Source: Myxococcota bacterium
GTDB taxonomy: Bacteria; Myxococcota_A; UBA9160; PR03
Assembly: GCA_030066475.1 (NCBI GenBank)
Contig: JASJBO010000445.1
Location: forward strand, 1 to 5,450
DNA length: 5,450 bases
Direction: 5' to 3'
The translations under genes and the position numbers were made by a program. Of the stretch, positions 1 to 5,450 are shown piece after piece. Below the pieces are notes generated by a model, which saw only the letters and a program-made list of their open reading frames with translations, did no database searches and had not been told where the DNA came from. Numbering within the stretch: position 1 is the stretch's first letter; each line of letters starts with the position of its first letter.

Positions 1-573
1 GGCCACCTGCTCGTAGAGCTTCATGCCGTGGTCGTAGCCCCGGTACTCGAACGCCGGACCGTGGATCTGCAGGCAGTCGAGGTGGTCGGTCCCGAGGATC
101 TCGAGTGAGCGCTCGACGTTGGCTCGGACGTCCTTCGGCTCGATGAAGCCGCTGTCGTCCGCTTCGATGCCGACCTTCGAGGCGAGGTAGATGTCGTTGC
201 GCACGTCGCGGAGCGCCCGGCCGACGATCCGTTCGCTCTCGCCGTAGTTGCGCGACGTGTCGAAGTAGCGCAGGCCGGCCTCGTACGCGTGCCGCACCAT
301 CCGGACGCGCTGCTCGAGCGCACCGACCGGGCCGGAGGCCTCCTGCCACTTCTCGACGAACGCCGAGCCGCCGCAGGCGAGGATCGGCAGCCGCTGGCCG
401 GTCTTGCCGAAGTCCACCAGCGGAAGCCCGCTGCCCGCCGGCATCCGAGTGGCTGCGCTCGCGCCCAGCGCGGCGGAGGCGAGCGCTGCGGTGCCCAGGC
501 CGGTGACGAGACCCGCCTTCAGCAGGTCGCGCCGGTCCAATGCGTTCTCTTCGGGACTCGATGAATCGCGCAT
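1..573 (-). CDS. Tat-exported aldo/keto reductase, C-terminal part cut off by window edge
   Basis: The frame is open from ATG at 573 to the left edge (191 codons, no stop). The N-terminus carries a twin-arginine signal: L-D-R-R-D-L-L-K at residues 12-19 (Arg14-Arg15), then a hydrophobic Ala/Gly/Leu stretch at about 20-40, with likely cleavage near the Ala-rich residues 38-42. The mature part is an aldo/keto reductase barrel. F-D-T-S-R-N-Y-G-E-S at 104-113 supplies the catalytic Asp105 and Tyr110, A-S-K-V-G at 131-135 gives Lys133, and L-Q-I-H-G-P at 168-173 gives His171, so the full Asp/Tyr/Lys/His set is present. The family reduces aldehydes or ketones with NAD(P)H; the substrate here is unknown. 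GGAGG lies 7 bases before the ATG. The gene follows the activating enzyme by 38 bases and is probably co-transcribed with it. The Tat signal implies export of a folded, cofactor-loaded protein, which is odd beside a cytoplasmic radical enzyme. Family usual length is about 300-400 residues, so roughly half is missing. Confidence 0.92.
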   Translation of the reverse strand, partial: MRDSSSPEENALDRRDLLKAGLVTGLGTAALASAALGASAATRMPAGSGLPLVDFGKTGQRLPILACGGSAFVEKWQEASGPVGALEQRVRMVRHAYEAGLRYFDTSRNYGESERIVGRALRDVRNDIYLASKVGIEADDSGFIEPKDVRANVERSLEILGTDHLDCLQIHGPAFEYRGYDHGMKLYEQVA

Positions 574-611
574 GATCGGGCCTCCCTCGGCTGGCTGGCG
601 TCGATCCGATT

Positions 612-1547
612 TCACCCCACTCGGACCTCGATGCCGCGCGCCTCGAACACGCGCCGGGCGGCGTCGAGCTTCTCCTCCGGATAGAGCGAGTGCATCGCGG
701 CGTTGGTCCCGGCGTCGGGCGCCGCGCCCAGGCTGTCGAGCTTGTCGAACCAGCCCGGGTTGTTGGGGAGCAGCGCCGCGCGGGCCACGCCGTGCTCGCG
801 ATAGAAGTCGGCGATGCCGGCGAGGTTGTGGTCGGTGTCGGTGATGCCCGGGATCAGCGGCGTGCGGGGCAGGAGCTCGAGTGCGCCGCTGCGCGCCCAG
901 TCGTGGAGCGAGACGAAGTTGGCCAGGATGCGCTCGTTGCGGACGCGGCAGTGGCGCCGGTGCTCCTCGGGGCGGATCAGCTTGATGTCGAAGTAGAGCA
1001 CGTCGAGGTGGGGCAGGATCGCGTCGGCGAAGTGGGACAGCTCGAAGACGCCGGCGGTCTCGACCAGCGTGTGGAGCGTCTCGCCCTTGAGCGCCGCCAG
1101 CAGCCGTCCGGTGAAATCGATCGGCAGCACCGGCTCGCCGCCGGATACGGTGACGCCGCCGCCCGAGGTGTCGAAGAACGGCTTGTAGCGCAGCACGCGC
1201 TCGACGATCTCGTCGACGCGGAGGCTCTCGCCCACGCGCCGCAGCGCGCCGGAGGGGCAGACGTCGACGCACTCGAAGCAGAGCGTGCAGCGGTTGCGAT
1301 CGACGAACCCGGGATGGCTGCGCGACAGCGCGTCCTCGGGGCAGGCGGCGATGCAGTCGTCGGTCGCCATGCAGCGCTTGTCGTCGAACCACAGCTCGGG
1401 CTCCGGGCTCTTGCCCTCGGGGTTCTGGCACCAGATGCAGTCGAGCGCGCAGCCCTTGAAGAACACCACCGAGCGGATGCCGGGGCCGTCCTCGGTGGAG
1501 CCGTGCTTGATCTCCATCACCAGGGGCGGGTGCGCGCTAGACGTCAT
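612..1547 (-). CDS. Glycyl radical enzyme activating enzyme (radical SAM, ferredoxin insert)
   Basis: This 311-residue protein is a radical-SAM activase that generates the glycyl radical on its partner by reductive cleavage of S-adenosylmethionine. The CxxxCxxC motif is K-G-C-A-L-D-C-I-W-C (Cys33, Cys37, Cys40), followed by Q-N-P-E-G, typical of this family. A ferredoxin-like insert follows: Cys59-x5-Cys65-x3-Cys69-Pro, then a complete Cys87-x2-Cys90-x2-Cys93-x3-Cys97-Pro. S-G-G-E-P at 135-139 is the SAM-binding motif. D-I-K at 187-189 and T-P-L-I-P-G-I-T-D at 229-237 match conserved activase strands. Length is normal for the class with an insert (about 300). In the first insert motif the expected second cysteine is Thr62. 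The start at 1547 overlaps the glycyl radical enzyme by 11 bases and has GGAG 5 bases upstream; Met11 (1517) is possible but has no clear ribosome site. The partner is almost certainly the gene directly upstream. Confidence 0.97.
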   Translation of the reverse strand: MTSSAHPPLVMEIKHGSTEDGPGIRSVVFFKGCALDCIWCQNPEGKSPEPELWFDDKRCMATDDCIAACPEDALSRSHPGFVDRNRCTLCFECVDVCPSGALRRVGESLRVDEIVERVLRYKPFFDTSGGGVTVSGGEPVLPIDFTGRLLAALKGETLHTLVETAGVFELSHFADAILPHLDVLYFDIKLIRPEEHRRHCRVRNERILANFVSLHDWARSGALELLPRTPLIPGITDTDHNLAGIADFYREHGVARAALLPNNPGWFDKLDSLGAAPDAGTNAAMHSLYPEEKLDAARRVFEARGIEVRVG

Positions 1548-4524
1548 ACTCGCTCCGCCCCAGGATCTCGAGCTGCAGGTCGCGCTGCATGCGGGTGTAG
1601 TAGCCGGTGTAGCCCGAGACGCGCACCAGCAGGTCGGCGTAGTACTCGGGGTTGGCCATGGCGTCGCGCAGCGTGTCGCTGTCCACCATGTTGAACTGCA
1701 TCTGCATGCCGCCCAGCCGGAAGTAGGTCTCGGCGATGTCGGCCACGTGCGCGATCCGCTCGCGGTAGCCGGCGGTGCTCGAGAACGACAGCCGCACGTT
1801 GAACGAGATGTTGTTGTCGAGCGTCTCGGGATCGAGGCGCGCGACGTCGGTCACGTTGTCGAGCAGGTTCTTCGAGGCGCCGGGCGCCGGGGTCAGACCG
1901 GGCGTGAAGGGCTGCCCGGCCAGGCGCCCCGAGGGCGAGGCGCCCGAGACGCGGCCGTAGACCGTGTGGTTGTTGTTGGTGCGGTAGCCCGTGGTGTAGT
2001 GGCCGCCGCGCCCGTCGCGCTTCGGGTGCAGGAAGTCGGCCACCATGCGCGTGACGCGCTGGGCCATGGCGAGCGCCTCGGCGTCGCCCGAGCCGAAGCG
2101 GGGCACGGCGTTCTGCACCCAGGCGTGGATGCGGGGATGGCCGTGGAAGTCGTCCTCGAGCGCCTGTCGGAGCTGCTCGAAGGGGAAGCGGCGCTGCTCG
2201 AACACCAGCTTCTGGATCACCAGCAGCGAGTCGACGACGTCGGCCAGCCCGATCAGCGAGGCACCCGAGGAGTTGTACTTCGCGCCCCCGCGCGTCAGGC
2301 CGTGCCCGGCCGCGATGCAGCCCTCGAGCAGGGTCGACTGGAACGGGCAGGGCATCAGCTCCTGGTGGACGCGCAGCAGCTGGTGCGAGCCCTCGAGCGC
2401 GCGCTCGTAGACGAACTCGAACTGCCGGCGGAAGGCCGAGAAGAACGCTTCGAACGTCTCGAAGTCGGCGAGCTTCCCGGTGCGCGGCCCGAGCTGCCAG
2501 CGGGCCACGGGGTGGTAGCCGTCGTTCAGCGCCATCGTGAGCGGCGCCATCAGGTTCGAGTCGATGTCGCCGGTGGCGGCCACGTGCTTGCCCGCGATCA
2601 CCGGCTCGACGCAGCCGGCGGGTGTCCAGTCGCGGAGGTCCTCGACCGCCCAGTCGGTGTTGTGGGTCCAGGCCCCGATCACCGCCGCGTCGTTGTGGAG
2701 CGCCGGAGTGCCGGCGGTCAGGTAGTTCACCTCGCAGACGCGCTCGAGGAAGGCTCGGCTGTTGATGCCCGGCATGAAGCGGGCGTGCATGTTCGGGTCG
2801 TCGAGGCACAGCATCTCGGCGACCTTCAGCACGACATAGGACATGTCGTTGACCGCGTCGCTGCCGTCGGGCTTCACGCCGCCCACGACCACCGTCGAGA
2901 CCGCGGGCGCTCCCGAGTTCTGCCAGGAGGCGATGGTGGGTGCGCCGACCCGGTGGCTCGTGACGCGCAGGAACAGACAGCCGACCAGCTCGATGGCGTG
3001 GCGGATCAGGGCCTCGCGCTCGGCCTCCGTGGTGGCCCGCTCCATCTCGGCGTCGAGGTAGGGCTGGAGCAGCTGGTCGAGGCGACCGAGCGCGATGTCG
3101 TCGTCCATGCCCTCGATCCCGAGCGCGATCAGCGCGATCCAGATCGCCTGGACGGCCTGGTCGAGGGTCTCGGCGGGGTGCTCCGGGACGCGGCACAGCG
3201 TCGCGTGGATGTGCTCCAGCTCGGCCCGCCGGGTCGGATCGGCCTCGCGCGCGGCCTCGTCCGCCACGTGCTGCGCCAGCCGCCCGGTGTAGACCGCGAC
3301 CGCGTCGAGCGAGAGCCGCATCGCCTCGAGGGTGTTGCGCTGCTCGGCGTCCCGGCCGGCGTCCTCCGCATCGAGCGCGCGCTCGATCTCCTCGCGCAGA
3401 CCGCGCAGCCCGAGCTTCAGGATGCGCTCGAAGCCGGGGGCGCCGGGGTTCAGCGACACCAGGCTCCAGAGGTTCAGGCAGAAGTTGCGGTCGGCGATGC
3501 GGGCCGCCAGCGGCGTGTCGAACTCGTCGAGCCAGCGCTGGTGGATGTTCCGGTCGCGCCAGAACGGGAAGACGTGCCGGTGCAGGGTCTCGATCGTCTC
3601 GTCCGAGATCGTGTAGGGATCGAGCTCGCGCGCGTGGATCGTGCGCAGCTCGCCCCAGATCGTCCAGCCGATCGCGTAGGGCTGGGTGATGGCGCCGCAG
3701 ATCGGGTTGGGGGTGAAGGTCCCGGCGAGCAGGTCGTCCGGGCGGAGCACCGGCTGCCTGTGACTCATCACGTGGTGGAAGCCGGCGGCGGCGCGCAGGC
3801 TGGGATCCCAGGGCGTGCCGTCGCGCCGGGTCTCGAAGCCGTGCTCGAGATGGAAGTCGGTCAGCAGCCGGCCCTGCTCGGCGGTCACCTCGGGCAGCGT
3901 CTCGAGGTGCTCCGCCTTGAAGCGCGCCAGCCGCGGGAAGTCGTCCAGCCCGTAGCGGGCGAGGTAGGGCTCCTCGAGCCAGCGAACCCCCGGGTCGACG
4001 CGCTCGCCCTCGAGCCGCGCGGCGGCGCGCTCCGCGCGCAGCGCGCGGCCGGCGGTCTTCGCGCCCTGCGCGAGCGCGCGCGCCTCGCGGCGATGCTCGG
4101 CGGCCTGCGCCCGACCGGCCTCGATCTCGTCCTCGGCGCCGACCAGCGTCCCCAGGTAGTTGAGGTAGCCGTAGACCGCGAGGTTGCCCTCGACGCGGAC
4201 CTGGCCCGCCAGGATCATGCGGCACACCTCGTCGGCGTCGGCCGACATGTAGCGGGCGAGCGCCTCGCTCGAGGCGAACACCACGCACGCCTCGGCGTGC
4301 TCGGGGATGGCGTCGTGGATGCGGACCTCGCCGCCTTGGATCTCCACCGCGTACCCGGTGGCGCCGTCGTCGGTGCGAAAGCCCACCAGGGCGTCGATCC
4401 AGCCCTGCGTGCCGCGCAGCTGGTCGCGCAGGGCGGGTGTCGCGTTGAACACCTCGGCGACTTCCAGGAGGACGGCGCGCAGCTGCTGCGCGGGCGTGGC
4501 GTTCGACGGGGCTTGTGTGGCCAT
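1537..4524 (-). CDS. Glycyl radical enzyme (Gly-Cys-Val-Glu eliminase/decarboxylase type) with N-terminal SCP2-like domain
   Basis: This 995-residue glycyl radical enzyme is longer than the usual ~790-870. Residues ~10-130 resemble an SCP2 sterol/lipid-carrier domain: a strand-rich half, then L-A-R-Y-M near 89-93 and the hallmark G-Q-V-R-V-E-G-N-L-A at 107-116. Residues ~131-175 form an Ala/Arg/Glu-rich helical linker. The catalytic PFL-like barrel spans ~195-850; its active-site loop T-P-A-G-C-V-E-P (634-641) holds thiyl Cys638 and likely base Glu640. Support on both sides comes from P-A-L-H-N-D (607-612), E-D-L-R-D (628-632), and L-N-D-G (666-669). The C-terminal glycyl loop R-V-S-G-Y-T-G-Y-Y (968-976) places the radical on Gly971. 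The single Cys excludes pyruvate formate-lyase (Cys-Cys), and Glu640 argues against fumarate-adding synthases. By family knowledge the reaction is a dehydration, C-N/C-S cleavage or decarboxylation; the substrate is unknown. It is probably cytoplasmic, as no export signal is visible. GGAGG 5 bases before ATG 4524 supports including the SCP2-like part. No microcompartment genes are in view. Confidence 0.96.
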   Translation of the reverse strand: MATQAPSNATPAQQLRAVLLEVAEVFNATPALRDQLRGTQGWIDALVGFRTDDGATGYAVEIQGGEVRIHDAIPEHAEACVVFASSEALARYMSADADEVCRMILAGQVRVEGNLAVYGYLNYLGTLVGAEDEIEAGRAQAAEHRREARALAQGAKTAGRALRAERAAARLEGERVDPGVRWLEEPYLARYGLDDFPRLARFKAEHLETLPEVTAEQGRLLTDFHLEHGFETRRDGTPWDPSLRAAAGFHHVMSHRQPVLRPDDLLAGTFTPNPICGAITQPYAIGWTIWGELRTIHARELDPYTISDETIETLHRHVFPFWRDRNIHQRWLDEFDTPLAARIADRNFCLNLWSLVSLNPGAPGFERILKLGLRGLREEIERALDAEDAGRDAEQRNTLEAMRLSLDAVAVYTGRLAQHVADEAAREADPTRRAELEHIHATLCRVPEHPAETLDQAVQAIWIALIALGIEGMDDDIALGRLDQLLQPYLDAEMERATTEAEREALIRHAIELVGCLFLRVTSHRVGAPTIASWQNSGAPAVSTVVVGGVKPDGSDAVNDMSYVVLKVAEMLCLDDPNMHARFMPGINSRAFLERVCEVNYLTAGTPALHNDAAVIGAWTHNTDWAVEDLRDWTPAGCVEPVIAGKHVAATGDIDSNLMAPLTMALNDGYHPVARWQLGPRTGKLADFETFEAFFSAFRRQFEFVYERALEGSHQLLRVHQELMPCPFQSTLLEGCIAAGHGLTRGGAKYNSSGASLIGLADVVDSLLVIQKLVFEQRRFPFEQLRQALEDDFHGHPRIHAWVQNAVPRFGSGDAEALAMAQRVTRMVADFLHPKRDGRGGHYTTGYRTNNNHTVYGRVSGASPSGRLAGQPFTPGLTPAPGASKNLLDNVTDVARLDPETLDNNISFNVRLSFSSTAGYRERIAHVADIAETYFRLGGMQMQFNMVDSDTLRDAMANPEYYADLLVRVSGYTGYYTRMQRDLQLEILGRSEYDV
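1548..1560 (-). promoter_or_regulatory. Ribosome binding site of the activating enzyme, inside the upstream gene
   Basis: On the minus strand G-G-A-G (1556 to 1553) sits 5 bases before ATG 1547, within the last codons of the glycyl radical enzyme. This decides for start 1547 over the internal Met at 1517, which has no such site. The 11-base overlap (1537-1547) suggests translational coupling, so that enzyme and activase are made together. Confidence 0.7.
4133..4494 (-). other. SCP2-like lipid-carrier domain within the glycyl radical enzyme
   Basis: These bases encode roughly residues 11-130 of the glycyl radical enzyme. The pattern fits SCP2 (sterol carrier protein 2) domains: an amphipathic N-terminal helix (about 11-36), then strands around residues 44-70 (G-F-R-T-D-D-G-A-T-G, then V-E-I-Q-G-G-E-V-R-I), a strand A-C-V-V-F-A at 79-84, helices at 86-106, and a closing G-Q-V-R-V-E-G-N-L-A with a C-terminal amphipathic helix to about 128. 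Stand-alone SCP2 domains bind fatty acyl-CoA, sterols or other apolar ligands in a tunnel. Here the domain is in frame with the catalytic part, without an intervening stop. Assignment is by pattern recognition, not by a profile search. Its role as a substrate-binding or docking module is inference. Confidence 0.8.
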
Positions 4525-4528
4525 CGGT

Positions 4529-4534
4529 CCCTCC
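4529..4534 (-). promoter_or_regulatory. Ribosome binding site of the glycyl radical enzyme
   Basis: GGAGGG on the minus strand (4534 to 4529) ends 4 bases before ATG 4524. It is close to the ideal Shine-Dalgarno sequence and supports the long start that includes the SCP2-like domain, rather than a start further inside the catalytic part. Confidence 0.75.
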
Positions 4535-4543
4535 GCCGGCGCC

Positions 4544-4560
4544 TCCGTGGGGGTCCGTGG
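4544..4560. repeat. Short direct repeat TCCGTGG, 10-base period
   Basis: TCCGTGG occurs at 4544-4550 and again at 4554-4560, about one helical turn apart, between the possible -10 hexamer and the ribosome site of the glycyl radical enzyme. The position would suit a regulator-binding site in the leader, but two 7-base copies in GC-rich DNA can arise by chance. Confidence 0.25.
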
Positions 4561-4569
4561 TGCCTCTCG

Positions 4570-4575
4570 ATTATG
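4570..4575 (-). promoter_or_regulatory. Possible -10 element for the glycyl radical operon
   Basis: On the minus strand the hexamer reads CATAAT, one mismatch from TATAAT, in a very GC-rich setting where such a hexamer is uncommon. It lies about 45 bases upstream of ATG 4524, a plausible leader length. No good -35 box is present 16-19 bases further upstream, so an activator or an alternative sigma factor may be needed, or the match may be chance. Confidence 0.3.
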
Positions 4576-4721
4576 GACCGCAGTCGGCCCGCCCGGTAGG
4601 GCTGGTCGTCGCCGGCCCCCGCGGGCTCCACGAGACGCGTTCCCGGCGCGAGGATGGGCCGGCGGTGGCTCTCGGACGTATAGGGACGGAGCCGCCCGAA
4701 CCGGGGTGGCGGAGGACGCAC

Positions 4722-5450
4722 ATGAGAGCCCGAGCCTGGATCGCGACGGTTGCCTGGATCGCCCTCGCCCATCCCGCCAGCGGGGCGGTCGACCTGCTGA
4801 GCTGGAGCCACGAGGTGGTGGAGCTGCCGCACGACGGCTCGCCGTTCTCGATCCTCACCGACCTCAACGACGCCAACATCGGCGCGGGCAACCTGACCGG
4901 CCCGTTCGGGACCGCCGCCACCCTGTGGACGCCGAGGCCGTGTCCGCCCGACTGCGTGCCGCTGGTCTTCGACCGCCACCCGCTGCCCGAGATGGCCGGC
5001 ACCAACGACTTCGTGACGGGGATCTCGAACCTGGGCCCCGGCGGCACCGTCGCCGTCTCGGCCGCCCGGCTGGACGACGCCACCGGGGCGTCGATGCCCG
5101 TCGTGTTCACCTTCCTCGCCGCCACGCCGTCCACCGTGTCGGCCGTGCCGCTGCCGCTGCCCGATGGCTTCGCGCAGGGGAGCGCGCAGGACGTCAACGC
5201 GCGAGGGGACGTCGTCGGCTGGGTGGATACGGCAGCGGCCGACAGCCAGCAGGCCGTCGTCTGGGACTTCAACGGCTCGACGTACACGCCGGTCCTGCTG
5301 CCGGCCACGGATGCCTTCGCGATCAGCGACGACGGCCCGGTGGGCGCGACGGCCGGCAGCGAGGTGCGTCTGTTCCCCGACCCCACGCTCGATCCGATGG
5401 ACTTCGCGCCGCTCGACGGGGGCTCGCCCTTCGTCCAGCTCTTCGACCTC
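4722..5450 (+). CDS. Predicted secreted protein with HAF-like repeats, C-terminal part cut off by window edge
   Basis: The frame is open for 243 codons from ATG 4722 to the right edge. GGAGG lies 6 bases before the ATG. The N-terminus is a Sec signal peptide: Arg2/Arg4, a hydrophobic core at about 5-16, and S-G-A at 20-22 with likely cleavage before Val23. The mature part shows degenerate repeats of roughly 50 residues that end in a strand with aromatic or hydrophobic residues: T-D-L-N-D to A-A-T-L-W (46-69), G-I-S-N-L-G-P-G-G (100-108) to about 131, Q-D-V-N-A-R-G-D-V-V-G-W (156-167) to A-V-V-W-D (178-182), and A-I-S-D-D-G-P-V-G (200-208) onward. This 'N-x-x-G-x-V-V-G ... A-x-x-W' pattern resembles extracellular HAF repeats, probably beta-propeller-like. 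Cys74 and Cys78 (C-P-P-D-C) could form a disulfide. No catalytic motif is visible, so function is unknown. It is transcribed divergently from the glycyl radical operon; a functional link is not shown. Confidence 0.82.
   Translation, partial: MRARAWIATVAWIALAHPASGAVDLLSWSHEVVELPHDGSPFSILTDLNDANIGAGNLTGPFGTAATLWTPRPCPPDCVPLVFDRHPLPEMAGTNDFVTGISNLGPGGTVAVSAARLDDATGASMPVVFTFLAATPSTVSAVPLPLPDGFAQGSAQDVNARGDVVGWVDTAAADSQQAVVWDFNGSTYTPVLLPATDAFAISDDGPVGATAGSEVRLFPDPTLDPMDFAPLDGGSPFVQLFDL

Larger units (their letters stand above)
4525..4721. other. Divergent intergenic region between the glycyl radical operon and the secreted-protein gene
   Basis: These 197 bases separate two divergently transcribed genes and should hold both promoters. 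I see the ribosome sites at each end (4529-4534 minus; GGAGG at 4711-4715 plus, 6 bases before ATG 4722), one AT-rich hexamer on the minus strand (4570-4575), a weaker T-A-T-A-G-G at 4679-4684 on the plus strand, and a pair of TCCGTGG repeats (4544-4550, 4554-4560). No convincing -35 boxes, sigma-54 site, riboswitch or terminator is visible. No gene fits here: frames crossing it are antisense shadows. Confidence 0.7.

Noticed and set aside
574..611. Possible terminator between activase and reductase
   Set aside because: Only a 5-base ATCGG/CCGAT pair is seen, with no stable stem plus T-run. The 38-base gap instead holds a strong ribosome site for the reductase.
1515..1517. Alternative start (Met11) for the activating enzyme
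   Set aside because: It would avoid the overlap and lies close to the conserved part, but no ribosome binding site precedes it, while GGAG precedes the ATG at 1547.
690..1694. Plus-strand 334-codon frame opposite the activating enzyme
   Set aside because: It is a shadow of the activase: no domain, biased composition, and no ribosome site that I could make out.
1544..4288. A 914-codon minus-strand frame overlapping the glycyl radical enzyme in another phase
   Set aside because: The product is almost pure Arg/Ala/Gly/Pro, typical of a shifted frame in GC-rich DNA, and the in-phase gene carries all family motifs.
1285..4599. A very long open frame (1104 codons) on the plus strand, antisense to the glycyl radical enzyme
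   Set aside because: It has no recognisable domain and a low-complexity composition (Val, Gly, Arg, Ala, His). It lies exactly opposite a gene with complete catalytic motifs. Long antisense open frames are expected in GC-rich coding DNA.
4587..4626. Inverted repeat GCCCGC (4587-4592) / GCGGGC (4621-4626) in the intergenic region as operator or terminator
   Set aside because: Six GC-only bases with a 28-base gap are expected by chance in this composition, there is no T-tract, and the genes diverge here, so no terminator is expected.
4215..5386. Minus-strand frames crossing the intergenic region and the secreted-protein gene
   Set aside because: They run opposite a gene with a good ribosome site, signal peptide and repeat pattern, and their translations show no family features.
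1..5450. CRISPR array, tRNA, rRNA, insertion sequence or attachment site
   Set aside because: No regular spaced repeats, cloverleaf-like segments, transposase frames or terminal inverted repeats were seen. The window is almost fully occupied by four genes.

Overview
The window is GC-rich throughout and densely coded. It comes from a bacterium that has glycyl-radical (oxygen-sensitive) chemistry, Tat export and a Sec-exported protein with HAF-like repeats. This fits an environmental, anaerobe-capable lineage such as a deltaproteobacterium or myxococcote-like organism. The taxonomic guess is weak, because the sequence contains no rRNA or other marker gene.

Layout: three genes on the minus strand form an apparent operon, read from right to left. 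They are a 995-residue glycyl radical enzyme (4524 to 1537), its radical-SAM activating enzyme (1547 to 612, overlapping the previous gene by 11 bases), and an aldo/keto reductase with a Tat signal (573 to beyond the left edge, 38 bases after the activase stop). A 197-base divergent intergenic region (4525-4721) separates them from a plus-strand gene. That gene encodes a predicted secreted protein with HAF-like repeats and runs off the right edge.

How the genes work together: the activating enzyme uses S-adenosylmethionine and iron-sulfur clusters to install a radical on Gly971 of the large enzyme. The radical then passes to Cys638, where catalysis starts. The active-site motif Gly-Cys-Val-Glu (637-640) places the enzyme with the eliminases, dehydratases and decarboxylases of the family (glycerol dehydratase, choline lyase, hydroxyproline dehydratase, isethionate lyase, hydroxyphenylacetate decarboxylase). 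It argues against pyruvate formate-lyase and the fumarate-adding synthases. The substrate cannot be read from the sequence.

The most unusual feature is the first ~130 residues of the glycyl radical enzyme, which look like an SCP2-type sterol/lipid-carrier domain joined by an Ala/Arg-rich helical linker to the catalytic barrel. I know of no characterised glycyl radical enzyme with this architecture. It suggests, as inference, a hydrophobic or acyl-type substrate. Two further oddities are an activating enzyme that lacks one expected cluster-ligand cysteine, and a Tat-exported reductase in an operon with a cytoplasmic radical enzyme.
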